7,095 nt of DNA from Bacteroidota bacterium (lineage in GTDB: Bacteria > Bacteroidota > Ignavibacteria > Kapaibacteriales > UBA2268): the NCBI GenBank assembly GCA_024280675.1, contig JAJRPT010000210.1:1-7095 (forward strand). The letters run 5' to 3'. The notes below the pieces were generated by a model. That model did not search any database, was not told the origin of the DNA, and worked only from the letters and a program-made list of their open reading frames with translations. The position numbers were made by a program, and so were the translations under genes. Below are positions 1 to 6,793 of this stretch, one piece after another (the first letter of the stretch is position 1; the number at the start of each line of letters is the position of its first letter).

Positions 1-1009
1 AAGAAAAATCCTCACCCCACATCTTTGGTTCAAAATCTTGGAAGGCATCTTTTCCAAATAGTTCAATCGCAGTATTTTTTGTAATTTCAGACATTTCTTT
101 GTTATTCATCACCGCAGGGTAACCAACTTTCAAACTAACTTCAACTTCGCATCCATAAACCGAACAAAGTTTCACGGTCTCTTCTTTGATTAATTTATGC
201 AAATCTTTTCTCAATTCGGCATCAAAAGTGCGAACCGTTCCCTTTAGCTTCACCTCATCTGGGATAATATTAGTGCTGCTGCCCCCGTGGACCGATGTGA
301 TGGAAATCACAGCGGATTTCCTAGGATCACTTTTCCGTGAGATGAGTGTTTGATAATAGTTTATAAGATGTGCAGCACAAACTATCGGGTCACGTCCCAA
401 CTGAGGCTGGGCGGCATGAGCCGATTTGCCTTTGATTGTAATGTAGAGTTCATCGGGTGCCGCCATCACAGCCCCCGCCGATGTCGAGATAATCCCGACA
501 GAAGCTCCGGGATAGATGTGTTGTCCAAAGATTGCTTCTGGAGATGGATTTTCCAACACTCCATCATCGATCATCAGTTTTGCACCACCCGGCAATTTCT
601 CCTCCCCAGGCTGAAAAATCAACTTTACTTGACCAGAAATTTCATCTTCCATTTCTTTGAGAATACGAGCCGCCCCGAGCAACATTGCCGCGTGCATATC
701 ATGTCCACAAGCATGGGCGACATTTTGCACGTTTGAACTAAATTCTAGTTTTGTTTGTTCTTGAATTGGAAGAGCGTCAATATCGGCTCGGAGTGCAACA
801 CATTTCTCCCCTTTTCCAATCAAGGCCGATGTTCCCGTTTCAATATGAGTTTTGTATTCGATTCCCATCTCATTTAATTTCATACGAATAAACTTTGCAG
901 TCTCAAATTCCTCAAAAGACAATTCTGGGTTTTGGTGAATATGCCTTCTGTCTGCAATAATTTCTGGAAATATTGCTTCAACTTTTTCAATTATATTTTT
1001 CAGATTCAT
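1..1009 (-). CDS. M20-family metallo-amidohydrolase (N-acyl-amino-acid / peptide hydrolase), C-terminus cut by window edge
   Basis: My reverse-strand translation from the ATG at 1009 gives 336 uninterrupted residues running off the left edge. It is a cytosolic zinc/manganese-type hydrolase of the M20D (HipO/YxeP/IAA-amino-acid hydrolase) type, cleaving N-acyl groups from amino acids or related amides. Visible motifs are LRADIDALP (about 73-81), the metal-binding HACGHDMHAAML box (99-110, with C101 and H103), the catalytic/metal pair in FQPGEE (E136, E137), GQHIYP (H164), the dimerisation-domain GKSAHAAQPQLGRDP (194-208), the HGGSSTNIIPDEV stretch (241-253) and the start of the late GEDFS motif (332-336). 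The last metal histidine lies outside the window. Family members are usually about 380-400 residues, so roughly 50 are missing. There is no clear Shine-Dalgarno; the ATG sits 14 bases after the dapF stop, so it is probably read with dapF. Next to dapF it could be an N-acetyl-diaminopimelate deacetylase, but the motifs do not separate this from a general aminoacylase or carboxypeptidase. Confidence 0.9.
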   Translation of the reverse strand, partial: MNLKNIIEKVEAIFPEIIADRRHIHQNPELSFEEFETAKFIRMKLNEMGIEYKTHIETGTSALIGKGEKCVALRADIDALPIQEQTKLEFSSNVQNVAHACGHDMHAAMLLGAARILKEMEDEISGQVKLIFQPGEEKLPGGAKLMIDDGVLENPSPEAIFGQHIYPGASVGIISTSAGAVMAAPDELYITIKGKSAHAAQPQLGRDPIVCAAHLINYYQTLISRKSDPRKSAVISITSVHGGSSTNIIPDEVKLKGTVRTFDAELRKDLHKLIKEETVKLCSVYGCEVEVSLKVGYPAVMNNKEMSEITKNTAIELFGKDAFQDFEPKMWGEDFS

Positions 1010-1023
1010 AATAATAAAATTAT

Positions 1024-1869
1024 TTACATTTCAATTTCTATTTCTACATTTTCATCAAACACGGTTGCTGGACCTTCCAAAACTATTTTCTCAATATTAT
1101 CATAATCACCGATAATACCCACAATTAATTCTTCACAACTTTTTGGAATTATATGAACCGGGAATTGCAACCCATCATCTTTGCAAACAACTAAAGCCGT
1201 AGCCACAGCACCCGTCCCACAAGCACCGGTTTCGGTCTCAACTCCTTTTTCAAAAGTACGCATGTGAACAATTCCATTTTCAATCATATAGAAATTAACA
1301 TTGACACCATCGGGTGCAAATTCTCTGTGATTTCTGATTGGCACGGCTTCTTTTTCAATATCAAATTTAAAATCATCTGCATGATAAAAATATGTTTTTC
1401 TGACCACATGATGAGTTCCAGTATTTGCATACATTACTTTCCCAACTCCCAGCAAATCAATTTCTTTTGGCATAACGCTCGGCGGTGGCATAAATAATTT
1501 AATATTCTCACCCACAAACTCTGCCGAATAAATCTCAGTTGCCATTTCAAATTTCGTTTGCTTATTACTCAAAAGCTGAACCCCTGCCATCTTTGCAAAC
1601 CTGGCAATCACACGCCCACCATTCCCGCACATCATTCCAAGAGATCCATCTGGATTAAAAAACTTACATTTAAAATCAAGCCCCTTTTTATTTTGGGTAC
1701 TTCCACTTTCCAAAAACATCAGACCTTCTTGAGCTGTATATTTTTCAGATTTTTGACAAAGAACCCGCGCAAGTTTCTGCCCGTCCTCACCTGAAAATCT
1801 CCCACCGAGATTATTAATCACCACAAAAAGATTCCCAGCTCCCGACATGTATGTTATTTCTAATTTCAC
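1024..1869 (-). CDS. dapF: diaminopimelate epimerase (GTG start), divergent
   Basis: Interconverts LL- and meso-diaminopimelate without a cofactor, using two cysteines, in the cytosolic route to lysine and peptidoglycan. At 281 residues it is normal length. The catalytic cysteines are present: C81 in MMCGNGGR (79-86) and C217 in TGACGTGA (214-221). Also visible are the N-terminal SGAGN box (9-13), FNPDGS (71-76), NTGTHHVV (149-156), FAPDGVNVNF (184-193), RTFEKGVETET (204-214) and the terminal LEGPATVF (264-271). The start is GTG; the next in-frame ATG (residue 8) would remove the first beta strand, so GTG is preferred. Odd points: the usual GNDF is GNLF, the usual proline in the GxPHxV loop is histidine (H153), and the usual arginine of the ERG motif is lysine (K208). 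The start lies 5 bases after the phosphatase stop, so translation is likely coupled. Given both cysteine boxes and the overall motif order, DapF is the firm call; altered substrate preference is possible. Confidence 0.93.
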   Translation of the reverse strand: MKLEITYMSGAGNLFVVINNLGGRFSGEDGQKLARVLCQKSEKYTAQEGLMFLESGSTQNKKGLDFKCKFFNPDGSLGMMCGNGGRVIARFAKMAGVQLLSNKQTKFEMATEIYSAEFVGENIKLFMPPPSVMPKEIDLLGVGKVMYANTGTHHVVRKTYFYHADDFKFDIEKEAVPIRNHREFAPDGVNVNFYMIENGIVHMRTFEKGVETETGACGTGAVATALVVCKDDGLQFPVHIIPKSCEELIVGIIGDYDNIEKIVLEGPATVFDENVEIEIEM

Positions 1870-1874
1870 TACTT

Positions 1875-2651
1875 CTATGTTCCCAAAACTTCTTTGATAT
1901 TTTCGTGAATCAGTCCATTTGATGCAATTACAGACTTTTGTGCAAAAGTATAATCACTTCCGTCATAATGAGTCATCTTCCCGCCAGCTTCTCTCAAAAT
2001 CAACATTCCAGCCGCCACATCCCAGGGGTGAAGTGCAATTTCCCAGAATCCATCAAAGCGGCCACAAGCTGTGTAGCACATGTCAATGGCAGCCGAGCCA
2101 AGTCTCCGCACAGGAATCCCAGCACCAATCACCTTCACAAAATGGTTGATACACTGGTTTGGATTTTCGGAGACATTGTATGGAAACCCAGTCACCAAGA
2201 AGGCCCGCTCAAAATCCGAAACTTCTGAAACTGAAATTTTCTCGCCATTAAAGAATGCACCTTGACCTTCTTCGGCCCAAAACATTTCGTCGATGATTGG
2301 GTTGTAGACACATCCGCAGTGGATTTTTCCCTCAATCTCAAGGGCGATGGAGACTGAAAACATTGGCAGATTATGAGCAAAATTCACCGTCCCGTCCAGC
2401 GGATCGATTATCCAACGGTGAGAACTCTTTGCCTCATCTGCTCCAGATTCTTCGGCTAAAAAGGTATGACTCGGATATTTTTCTTTAATTTTCCCAATAA
2501 TAAATTTCTCAGACTTTACATCATATTCAGTCACAAGATTATTCTTCCCTTCTTTTGATGAAATCTTAAAAATTGTCCCAAAGCCATCTCGCAGGATTTG
2601 CCCAGCTTCCCTTGCCGTTTGTATTGTTAATTTTAGGTACTCAGATTGCAT
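1875..2651 (-). CDS. suhB: inositol monophosphatase family protein (SuhB-like)
   Basis: A Mg2+-dependent, Li+-sensitive-type sugar/inositol phosphate phosphatase of 258 residues, a typical length. The metal site is complete: E67 in AEESG (66-70), D83 and D86 in WIIDPLDGTVNF (80-91), and D211 in HPWDVAAG (208-215). D44 in TEYDVKSE and the substrate-side E204 in GFWE are also in place. These correspond to E70, D90, D93, D220, D47 and E213 of human IMPA1. No signal peptide or membrane segment is seen. It is the first gene of the minus-strand set and starts at an ATG facing the divergent intergenic region; the leader has no good Shine-Dalgarno. Known relatives include inositol-1-phosphatase/SuhB (also an rRNA antitermination factor in E. 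coli), histidinol-phosphatase HisN and CysQ. The GFWEIALHPWDVAAG stretch looks most like SuhB, but family membership alone does not fix the substrate; histidinol phosphate remains possible, so the symbol is tentative. Confidence 0.9.
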   Translation of the reverse strand: MQSEYLKLTIQTAREAGQILRDGFGTIFKISSKEGKNNLVTEYDVKSEKFIIGKIKEKYPSHTFLAEESGADEAKSSHRWIIDPLDGTVNFAHNLPMFSVSIALEIEGKIHCGCVYNPIIDEMFWAEEGQGAFFNGEKISVSEVSDFERAFLVTGFPYNVSENPNQCINHFVKVIGAGIPVRRLGSAAIDMCYTACGRFDGFWEIALHPWDVAAGMLILREAGGKMTHYDGSDYTFAQKSVIASNGLIHENIKEVLGT

Positions 2652-2676
2652 TTATTATCTTTTCAATTATTTTTAA

Positions 2677-2684
2677 CAAAACTA
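2677..2684 (-). promoter_or_regulatory. candidate Bacteroidota-type -7 element for the suhB-dapF-M20 operon
   Basis: Read on the minus strand this is TAGTTTTG, an exact match to the TAnnTTTG consensus of Bacteroidota promoters, about 25 bases upstream of the phosphatase ATG. No well-placed TTTG -33 partner is present (the nearest, ATTG, is about 23 bases away), and in such AT-rich DNA chance matches are common. It is the only reasonable start site I see for this operon, but it is weak. Confidence 0.3.
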
Positions 2685-2766
2685 AGAAATTAATTCAAAA
2701 CATTATTCAATATTCTGAGACTCAAATGATTAAATTGCAATAATATACCAAGCAAACTCATCATTA

Positions 2767-3393
2767 TTGACAGACAAAATAACATATAAACAGGAAATTC
2801 TCAGAAAAGGTATTCATCTTTTTTCTCTTTCCATTCCTTGGTTTTATTATCACAATAGTGCCGAACTAATGCTTTCTATTTTAATACCGCTTGCCATAAT
2901 ATCTGTTGCAATCGACTTGTTGAGCCAGTATTGGACTAGCTTTCATAAGCTTTTTCATTCCTTCTTCGGAGCAATGATGCGACCACACGAAACCAGAGCA
3001 GGCATTCATCTCAATGGTGCTTCATGGGTTTTTATCTCTGCTATCATCACAATAATTTTATTCTCAAAATTAGTTGCCATCACAGCATTCACAATTTTAA
3101 TTATTTCAGATCTTCTTGCAGCGCTCATTGGCAGAAAGTTTGGCCGCCACTCTCTTTTTGATAAATCTTGGGAAGGTACGGTTGCGTTTATGATCTCAGG
3201 GTTTATCATTGTTTATCTGATAAGTTCTTCTCAGAACCAGAGTGGATATTTCCTGATGGCTTGTCTTGTGGGCGTGATTGTTTCCGCATTTTCCGAAGCC
3301 GCGTCTGGTGTTCTAAGGCTCGATGACAATCTTGCTGTCCCTCTTGCTTTTGGACTTACTCACGAGCTAAGTTTATATATTTTAAAGATTTAG
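2767..3393 (+). CDS. integral-membrane CTP-dependent polyprenol/diacylglycerol (phytol/dolichol) kinase-like or phosphatidate cytidylyltransferase-like protein
   Basis: A 208-residue membrane protein with about seven hydrophobic segments (approximately 15-28, 34-53, 85-101, 102-121, 138-154, 160-177, 188-206). It carries the signature of the SEC59/DGK1/VTE5 kinases, which share a fold with CDP-diglyceride synthases: ILRKGIH (11-17), HLNGASWVF (81-89), D115 in SDLLAALIGRKFG (114-126), the FDKSWEGTVAF box (131-141; K133, S134, E136, G137), E177, and LDDNLAVPLAFG (185-196). Known members phosphorylate dolichol, phytol or diacylglycerol with CTP; bacterial members are mostly uncharacterised and often labelled phosphatidate cytidylyltransferase. 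The likely role is phosphorylation of an isoprenoid alcohol or lipid at the inner membrane. The start is TTG: the frame is closed upstream by a TAA at 2731 with no ATG or GTG between, and the ILRKGIH motif right after the start matches the usual N-terminus. It is transcribed divergently from the phosphatase operon. The exact substrate is unknown. Confidence 0.82.
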   Translation: MTDKITYKQEILRKGIHLFSLSIPWFYYHNSAELMLSILIPLAIISVAIDLLSQYWTSFHKLFHSFFGAMMRPHETRAGIHLNGASWVFISAIITIILFSKLVAITAFTILIISDLLAALIGRKFGRHSLFDKSWEGTVAFMISGFIIVYLISSSQNQSGYFLMACLVGVIVSAFSEAASGVLRLDDNLAVPLAFGLTHELSLYILKI

Positions 3394-3418
3394 ATAAATT
3401 CTTTTATTCTTTTTTTTT
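3384..3418 (+). terminator. weak candidate Rho-independent terminator after the lipid-kinase gene
   Basis: AAAGA (3384-3388) pairs with TCTTT (3400-3404) and TTT (3389-3391) with AAA (3396-3398), leaving one bulged T and a four-base loop. A T-rich tract follows, ending in nine Ts (3410-3418). The stem overlaps the stop codon and contains a single G-C pair, so it would be unstable. The T-run supports the call more than the hairpin does. Confidence 0.35.
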
Positions 3419-3443
3419 GGCATTGATTAAATCCTTAATTTTG
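3416..3443 (+). promoter_or_regulatory. low-confidence promoter candidate for the helicase gene
   Basis: TTTG (3416-3419) is followed after 16 bases by TAATTTTG (3436-3443), which fits the Bacteroidota TAnnTTTG consensus; the spacing is slightly short. If used, it would give the helicase mRNA an untranslated leader of roughly 130 bases containing the hairpin at 3546-3578. The rest of the 186-base gap (3394-3579) holds no ORF or RNA gene that I can recognise, apart from the AT palindrome ATAATT-ATA-AATTAT (3500-3514). Confidence 0.25.
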
Positions 3444-3545
3444 TAAATTAAAAATATTACGAAACTCATCGCCTTTTATAGAGAAAATAATTGATTGAGA
3501 TAATTATAAATTATTTTAAAGCGATTTACAAGACAAAGCGGGCAA

Positions 3546-3578
3546 AGAGTTTCACCAAAAAGATAAAAGGTAAACTCT
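3546..3578 (+). promoter_or_regulatory. hairpin covering the helicase Shine-Dalgarno (candidate translational switch)
   Basis: AGAGTTT (3546-3552) is the exact reverse complement of AAACTCT (3572-3578). Inside it ACC (3554-3556) pairs with GGT (3569-3571), with one bulged C (3553) and a 12-base A-rich loop (3557-3568). The stem ends one base before the ATG at 3580. The only Shine-Dalgarno-like sequence, AAAGG (3566-3570), has its two Gs in the 3' arm. The pairing is read directly from the sequence; the regulatory role is inferred. Confidence 0.5.
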
Positions 3579-3579
3579 A

Positions 3580-5403
3580 ATGAGTATGTTCTCAGCAATG
3601 GGTCTTGGTGACCTAGTTTGTAAGTCTGTTGATGGATTGGGATATGAAACCCCCACTCCAATCCAAGAAAAGACAATCCCAGCAATTCTCGATTCAGACC
3701 GTGATATTGTGGCGCTTTCTCAGACTGGCACAGGGAAGACAGCCGCCTTTGGTCTGCCAATCATCGACAAAATTAATACAGAAAATAGAAAAATACAAGC
3801 ATTGATTCTTGCTCCAACCCGTGAGCTAGCTCGTCAGATAAGCTCTGATTTATCTATTTTTGCAAAATATATAAAAGGCTTCTCTGTTGTGCCAATCTAC
3901 GGTGGAGCGGACGTTTACCCTCAGATCAAATCGCTCCGAAGCGGATGCCACATTGTGGTTGCAACTCCCGGAAGAGCAAACGATCTTATCCAACGCCGAG
4001 TCCTTGACGTATCGAACATAAGATGGCTAGTGCTCGATGAAGCCGATGAAATGCTTAATATGGGATTCAAAGAAGAACTCAATAAAATAATTTCTCAAAC
4101 CCCTGATGGAAAGCAAACTCTGCTCTTCTCGGCAACCATGCCACGAGAAATTGTCAATATCTCAAGAAATTACATGAGTAATCCTCTTGAGCTTACAATC
4201 GGCACAAAGAACGCTGGTGCAGAGAATGTAAAGCATCTCTTCTATGTCGCACAGGCTCGTGATCGCTATCTTGTGCTGAAGCGAATTGTGGATGTCAATC
4301 CAGATATTTACGGGATAGTATTTTGCAGGACCAGAAATGAGACCAAAGAAGTAGCAAGCAAATTAATGGACGATGGCTACAATGCCGACACACTTCATGG
4401 CGATTTGACCCAGCCCCAGCGTGATTATGTCATGTCACGTTTTCGTTCTAAGAACTTGCAGATCCTTGTAGCAACCGATGTCGCAGCACGTGGGTTAGAT
4501 GTAAACAATCTGTCTCATATAATCAACTATAACCTTCCCGATGAACTCGAGGCGTACGTTCACAGAAGTGGAAGAACAGGTCGTGCTGGCAAAGAAGGCA
4601 TATCCATTGTCATCACACACATGCGTGAACACCAAAAAATTGCTCGTCTCGAAAAGATGATAAAAGCGAGATTCACAAAAATGAACATCCCCAAGGGCGA
4701 GGATGTGTGCGAGCGACAACTATTTCATTTGATTGACAAGGTAAAGGCAACCAAGGTCGATCACATTCACATTGGCAGGTATTTACCTTCAATTTATCAA
4801 AAATTAGAAACTCTTTCCCGTGAAGAAATAATTCAGCATTTTGTCTCAGTGGAATTCAACCGATTCCTAGAATATTACAAAAATGCACCCGATCTCAACG
4901 CATCATCCAACAAGTTCTCACGTGACAAGCAAAGGGGAAGGGAAAGGGATAGCTGGAACGAAAGAGACAGAAGTAAAAAATACAGCTCCGACGGACCTCA
5001 ACCAAGCAGAGATAGGTCTTTCGGAAACAAGGGATTCAAACGCTTTTTCATTAATATTGGCAAAAAAGATCACCTTTCTGTTGTGGATTTAATCGGCTTA
5101 ATAAAAAAACGTACACACAATCGCAATATCAAAATCGGCACAATCGATATTTCCAAGAGCTTCACATTCTTTGAAATTGAGAGCCGTGCGGCAGCTTCTA
5201 TAGTAAATGATTTTAAGGGTGCTAATTTCAATTCGGTAGATGTCAATGTAGAGACTGCTCAGAATGAATCAAACCCAAACAAAGGACGATTTGACAACCC
5301 CGCCGAAAGAGAACCATACAAGGCCGAGCATAAAAGAAAAAAACGCAGTAAATCAAATGATTCTAAAAATGTTGGACACAGAAAAGGTAAACGTAATTAT
5401 TGA
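3580..5403 (+). CDS. deaD: DEAD-box ATP-dependent RNA helicase, DeaD/CsdA type, with C-terminal RNA-binding domain
   Basis: Unwinds structured RNA with ATP in the cytosol; relatives act in ribosome assembly, mRNA decay and cold adaptation. The 607 residues contain every helicase motif in order: Q-motif GYETPTPIQ (21-29), motif I SQTGTGKT (47-54), Ia APTRELA (78-84), TPGR (129-132), DEAD (153-156), SAT (184-186), IVFCRT (246-251), ATDVAARGLD (298-307) and HRSGRTGRAG (328-337). A helical region (about 350-435) leads to an Arg/Asp/Ser-rich linker (443-482), then a DbpA/CsdA-like RNA-binding domain (about 487-558, beginning RFFINIGKKD) and a Lys/Arg-rich tail (568-607). Length and layout match E. 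coli CsdA (about 629 residues) better than the shorter RhlE or DbpA. The start ATG follows AAAGG with a 9-base spacer, the clearest ribosome site here, and is preceded by a hairpin (3546-3578). The gene lies 50 bases before glyA. The subfamily name is less certain than the helicase call. Confidence 0.95.
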   Translation: MSMFSAMGLGDLVCKSVDGLGYETPTPIQEKTIPAILDSDRDIVALSQTGTGKTAAFGLPIIDKINTENRKIQALILAPTRELARQISSDLSIFAKYIKGFSVVPIYGGADVYPQIKSLRSGCHIVVATPGRANDLIQRRVLDVSNIRWLVLDEADEMLNMGFKEELNKIISQTPDGKQTLLFSATMPREIVNISRNYMSNPLELTIGTKNAGAENVKHLFYVAQARDRYLVLKRIVDVNPDIYGIVFCRTRNETKEVASKLMDDGYNADTLHGDLTQPQRDYVMSRFRSKNLQILVATDVAARGLDVNNLSHIINYNLPDELEAYVHRSGRTGRAGKEGISIVITHMREHQKIARLEKMIKARFTKMNIPKGEDVCERQLFHLIDKVKATKVDHIHIGRYLPSIYQKLETLSREEIIQHFVSVEFNRFLEYYKNAPDLNASSNKFSRDKQRGRERDSWNERDRSKKYSSDGPQPSRDRSFGNKGFKRFFINIGKKDHLSVVDLIGLIKKRTHNRNIKIGTIDISKSFTFFEIESRAAASIVNDFKGANFNSVDVNVETAQNESNPNKGRFDNPAEREPYKAEHKRKKRSKSNDSKNVGHRKGKRNY

Positions 5404-5414
5404 TAATTTTATAG

Positions 5415-5436
5415 TATTAAAAATTTAGTTTTAATA
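5415..5436 (+). repeat. 8-bp perfect inverted repeat between the helicase and glyA
   Basis: TATTAAAA (5415-5422) and TTTTAATA (5429-5436) are perfect complements around a six-base loop ATTTAG. The stem is A-T only. It lies 11 bases past the helicase stop and 17 bases before the glyA ATG. It might be a weak attenuator or an mRNA processing/stability element, or a chance AT-rich palindrome. Confidence 0.35.
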
Positions 5437-5453
5437 ATCAAAGAGCAACAAGT

Positions 5454-6743
5454 ATGTATAGAAATATTAAATCACAAGACAAAGAACTTTATGCTTCTTT
5501 AATTGGCGAAGACACCCGCCAGCACGAAAAACTTGAACTCATAGCATCAGAAAACTTCGTCTCAGATGCGGTGATGGAGGCTCAAGGTTCAATTATGACG
5601 AACAAATATGCCGAAGGGTATCCAAACAAGCGTTACTATGGCGGTTGCGAGTGGGTTGATGTTGCAGAAGACCTAGCACGCAATAGACTCAAAGAACTCT
5701 TTGGTGCCGAATATGTAAATGTTCAACCACACTCTGGCTCGAGTGCTAATCTTGCCGTTTATTCAGTATTCATCAACCATGGCGACACAGTGCTTGGGCT
5801 TGCACTCGACCACGGCGGGCATCTCACACACGGCTCAAAAGTCAATTTCTCTGGAAAATGGTACAACTTCATTCCCTATCATCTCGACATGGGAACTGGC
5901 AGAATCGACTATAACGAAGTAGCAGACCTTGCCCTCAAACACAGGCCAAAACTAATCACAGTCGGTGCCTCGGCATATTCTCGTGATATTGATTTTGCAA
6001 AGTTTAGAGAAATTGCAGATTCTATTGGTGCGTATTTATTTGCCGACATTGCCCACCCAGCAGGACTCATAGCCAAAGGCCACCTCACAAACCCCATCCC
6101 ATACTGCGATGTGGTTGCATCCACCACACACAAAACAATGCGTGGTCCACGTGGCGGAATGATTTTGGTTGGAAAGGATACAGAAAATAAATTCGGAATA
6201 GTCGCACCCAAATCTGGACGTGTCAAAAGAATTGGTGAGCTTATCGATTCCATGGTCATGCCTGGAATCCAAGGCGGACCACTCATGCATGTGATTGCCG
6301 CAAAAGCAATCGCCTTTAAAGAAGCACTCGAAGATAGCTTTAGGCTCTATACTAAACAAATTATCAAAAATTCTCAAGCAATGGCAGATGAGCTCATGAA
6401 AATGGATTACAGCATCGTCTCTTTTGGAACTGACAATCACCTCATGCTCATTGATTTGCGTAACAAAGGTATCAGCGGGAAGATTGCCGAAATTGCACTC
6501 GACGCATCTGGAATTACTTGCAACAAAAATGCCGTACCCAACGACGACAAATCGCCACTCGTAACCTCTGGCATTCGCCTCGGGTCACCGGCTATGACCA
6601 CGCGTGGTTTGGGCGGGGACGAAATGCGACAAGTTGCTCGTTTCATTGACAGAGTCCTTAGGAGCCCAACTGACTTAACTGTTCAGTCTGCTGTCAAAGC
6701 CGAAGTAAAGGAGTTTCTTTCGCCCTACCCATTGCATTTGTGA
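5454..6743 (+). CDS. glyA: serine hydroxymethyltransferase
   Basis: A PLP enzyme that converts serine plus tetrahydrofolate to glycine plus 5,10-methylene-tetrahydrofolate, the cell's main one-carbon source. At 429 residues it has normal length. It is complete from the ELIASENFVS entry (29-37) to the C-terminal TSGIRLGSPAMTTRG (371-385). Key residues, with E. coli equivalents: S32 (S35), Y52 (Y55), E54 (E57), Y62 (Y65), H123 (H126, stacking on PLP), D198 (D200) and H201 (H203) in FADIAHPAG, H226 and the Schiff-base K227 (K229) in STTHKTMRGPRGG, and R375 (R363, carboxylate binding). The segment around 250-275 between the RGPRGG loop and PGIQGGPLMH is somewhat longer than in E. coli, which I associate with Bacteroidota-like enzymes. 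The start fits the family N-terminus; the upstream AAAGAG (5440-5445) is only a weak ribosome site. It may be co-transcribed with the helicase; no independent promoter is clear in the 50-base gap. No glycine riboswitch is seen. Confidence 0.97.
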   Translation: MYRNIKSQDKELYASLIGEDTRQHEKLELIASENFVSDAVMEAQGSIMTNKYAEGYPNKRYYGGCEWVDVAEDLARNRLKELFGAEYVNVQPHSGSSANLAVYSVFINHGDTVLGLALDHGGHLTHGSKVNFSGKWYNFIPYHLDMGTGRIDYNEVADLALKHRPKLITVGASAYSRDIDFAKFREIADSIGAYLFADIAHPAGLIAKGHLTNPIPYCDVVASTTHKTMRGPRGGMILVGKDTENKFGIVAPKSGRVKRIGELIDSMVMPGIQGGPLMHVIAAKAIAFKEALEDSFRLYTKQIIKNSQAMADELMKMDYSIVSFGTDNHLMLIDLRNKGISGKIAEIALDASGITCNKNAVPNDDKSPLVTSGIRLGSPAMTTRGLGGDEMRQVARFIDRVLRSPTDLTVQSAVKAEVKEFLSPYPLHL

Positions 6744-6793
6744 TACTTTTTTAATGGATGAGCAAAACAAAAAAGAGTAAGTAGTGCTATTTA

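Noticed and set aside
350..736. 128-codon plus-strand open frame
   Set aside because: It lies entirely antisense to the M20 amidohydrolase, whose catalytic motifs are clear on the minus strand; its translation resembles no protein family and has no ribosome site.
1264..2488. Several plus-strand frames of 60-96 codons within the dapF and phosphatase genes
   Set aside because: All are shadows opposite well-conserved coding sequence, with no recognisable product.
3476..3760. 94-codon minus-strand frame spanning the helicase leader and 5' end
   Set aside because: It covers the helicase Q-motif and P-loop region in antisense and has no family features; the leader is better explained as untranslated.
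5404..5453. Glycine or tetrahydrofolate riboswitch upstream of glyA
   Set aside because: The gap is only 50 bases of A/T-rich sequence without room for or sign of either aptamer.
5909..6440. Two overlapping minus-strand open frames of 125 and 134 codons
   Set aside because: Both are antisense to the conserved core of glyA, including the PLP lysine region, and overlap each other; they reflect codon bias of the real gene.
6744..6779. Possible terminator after glyA: TACTTTTTT against AAAAAAGAGTA
   Set aside because: Needs a two-base bulge, is almost all A-T and lacks a following T-run; not convincing.
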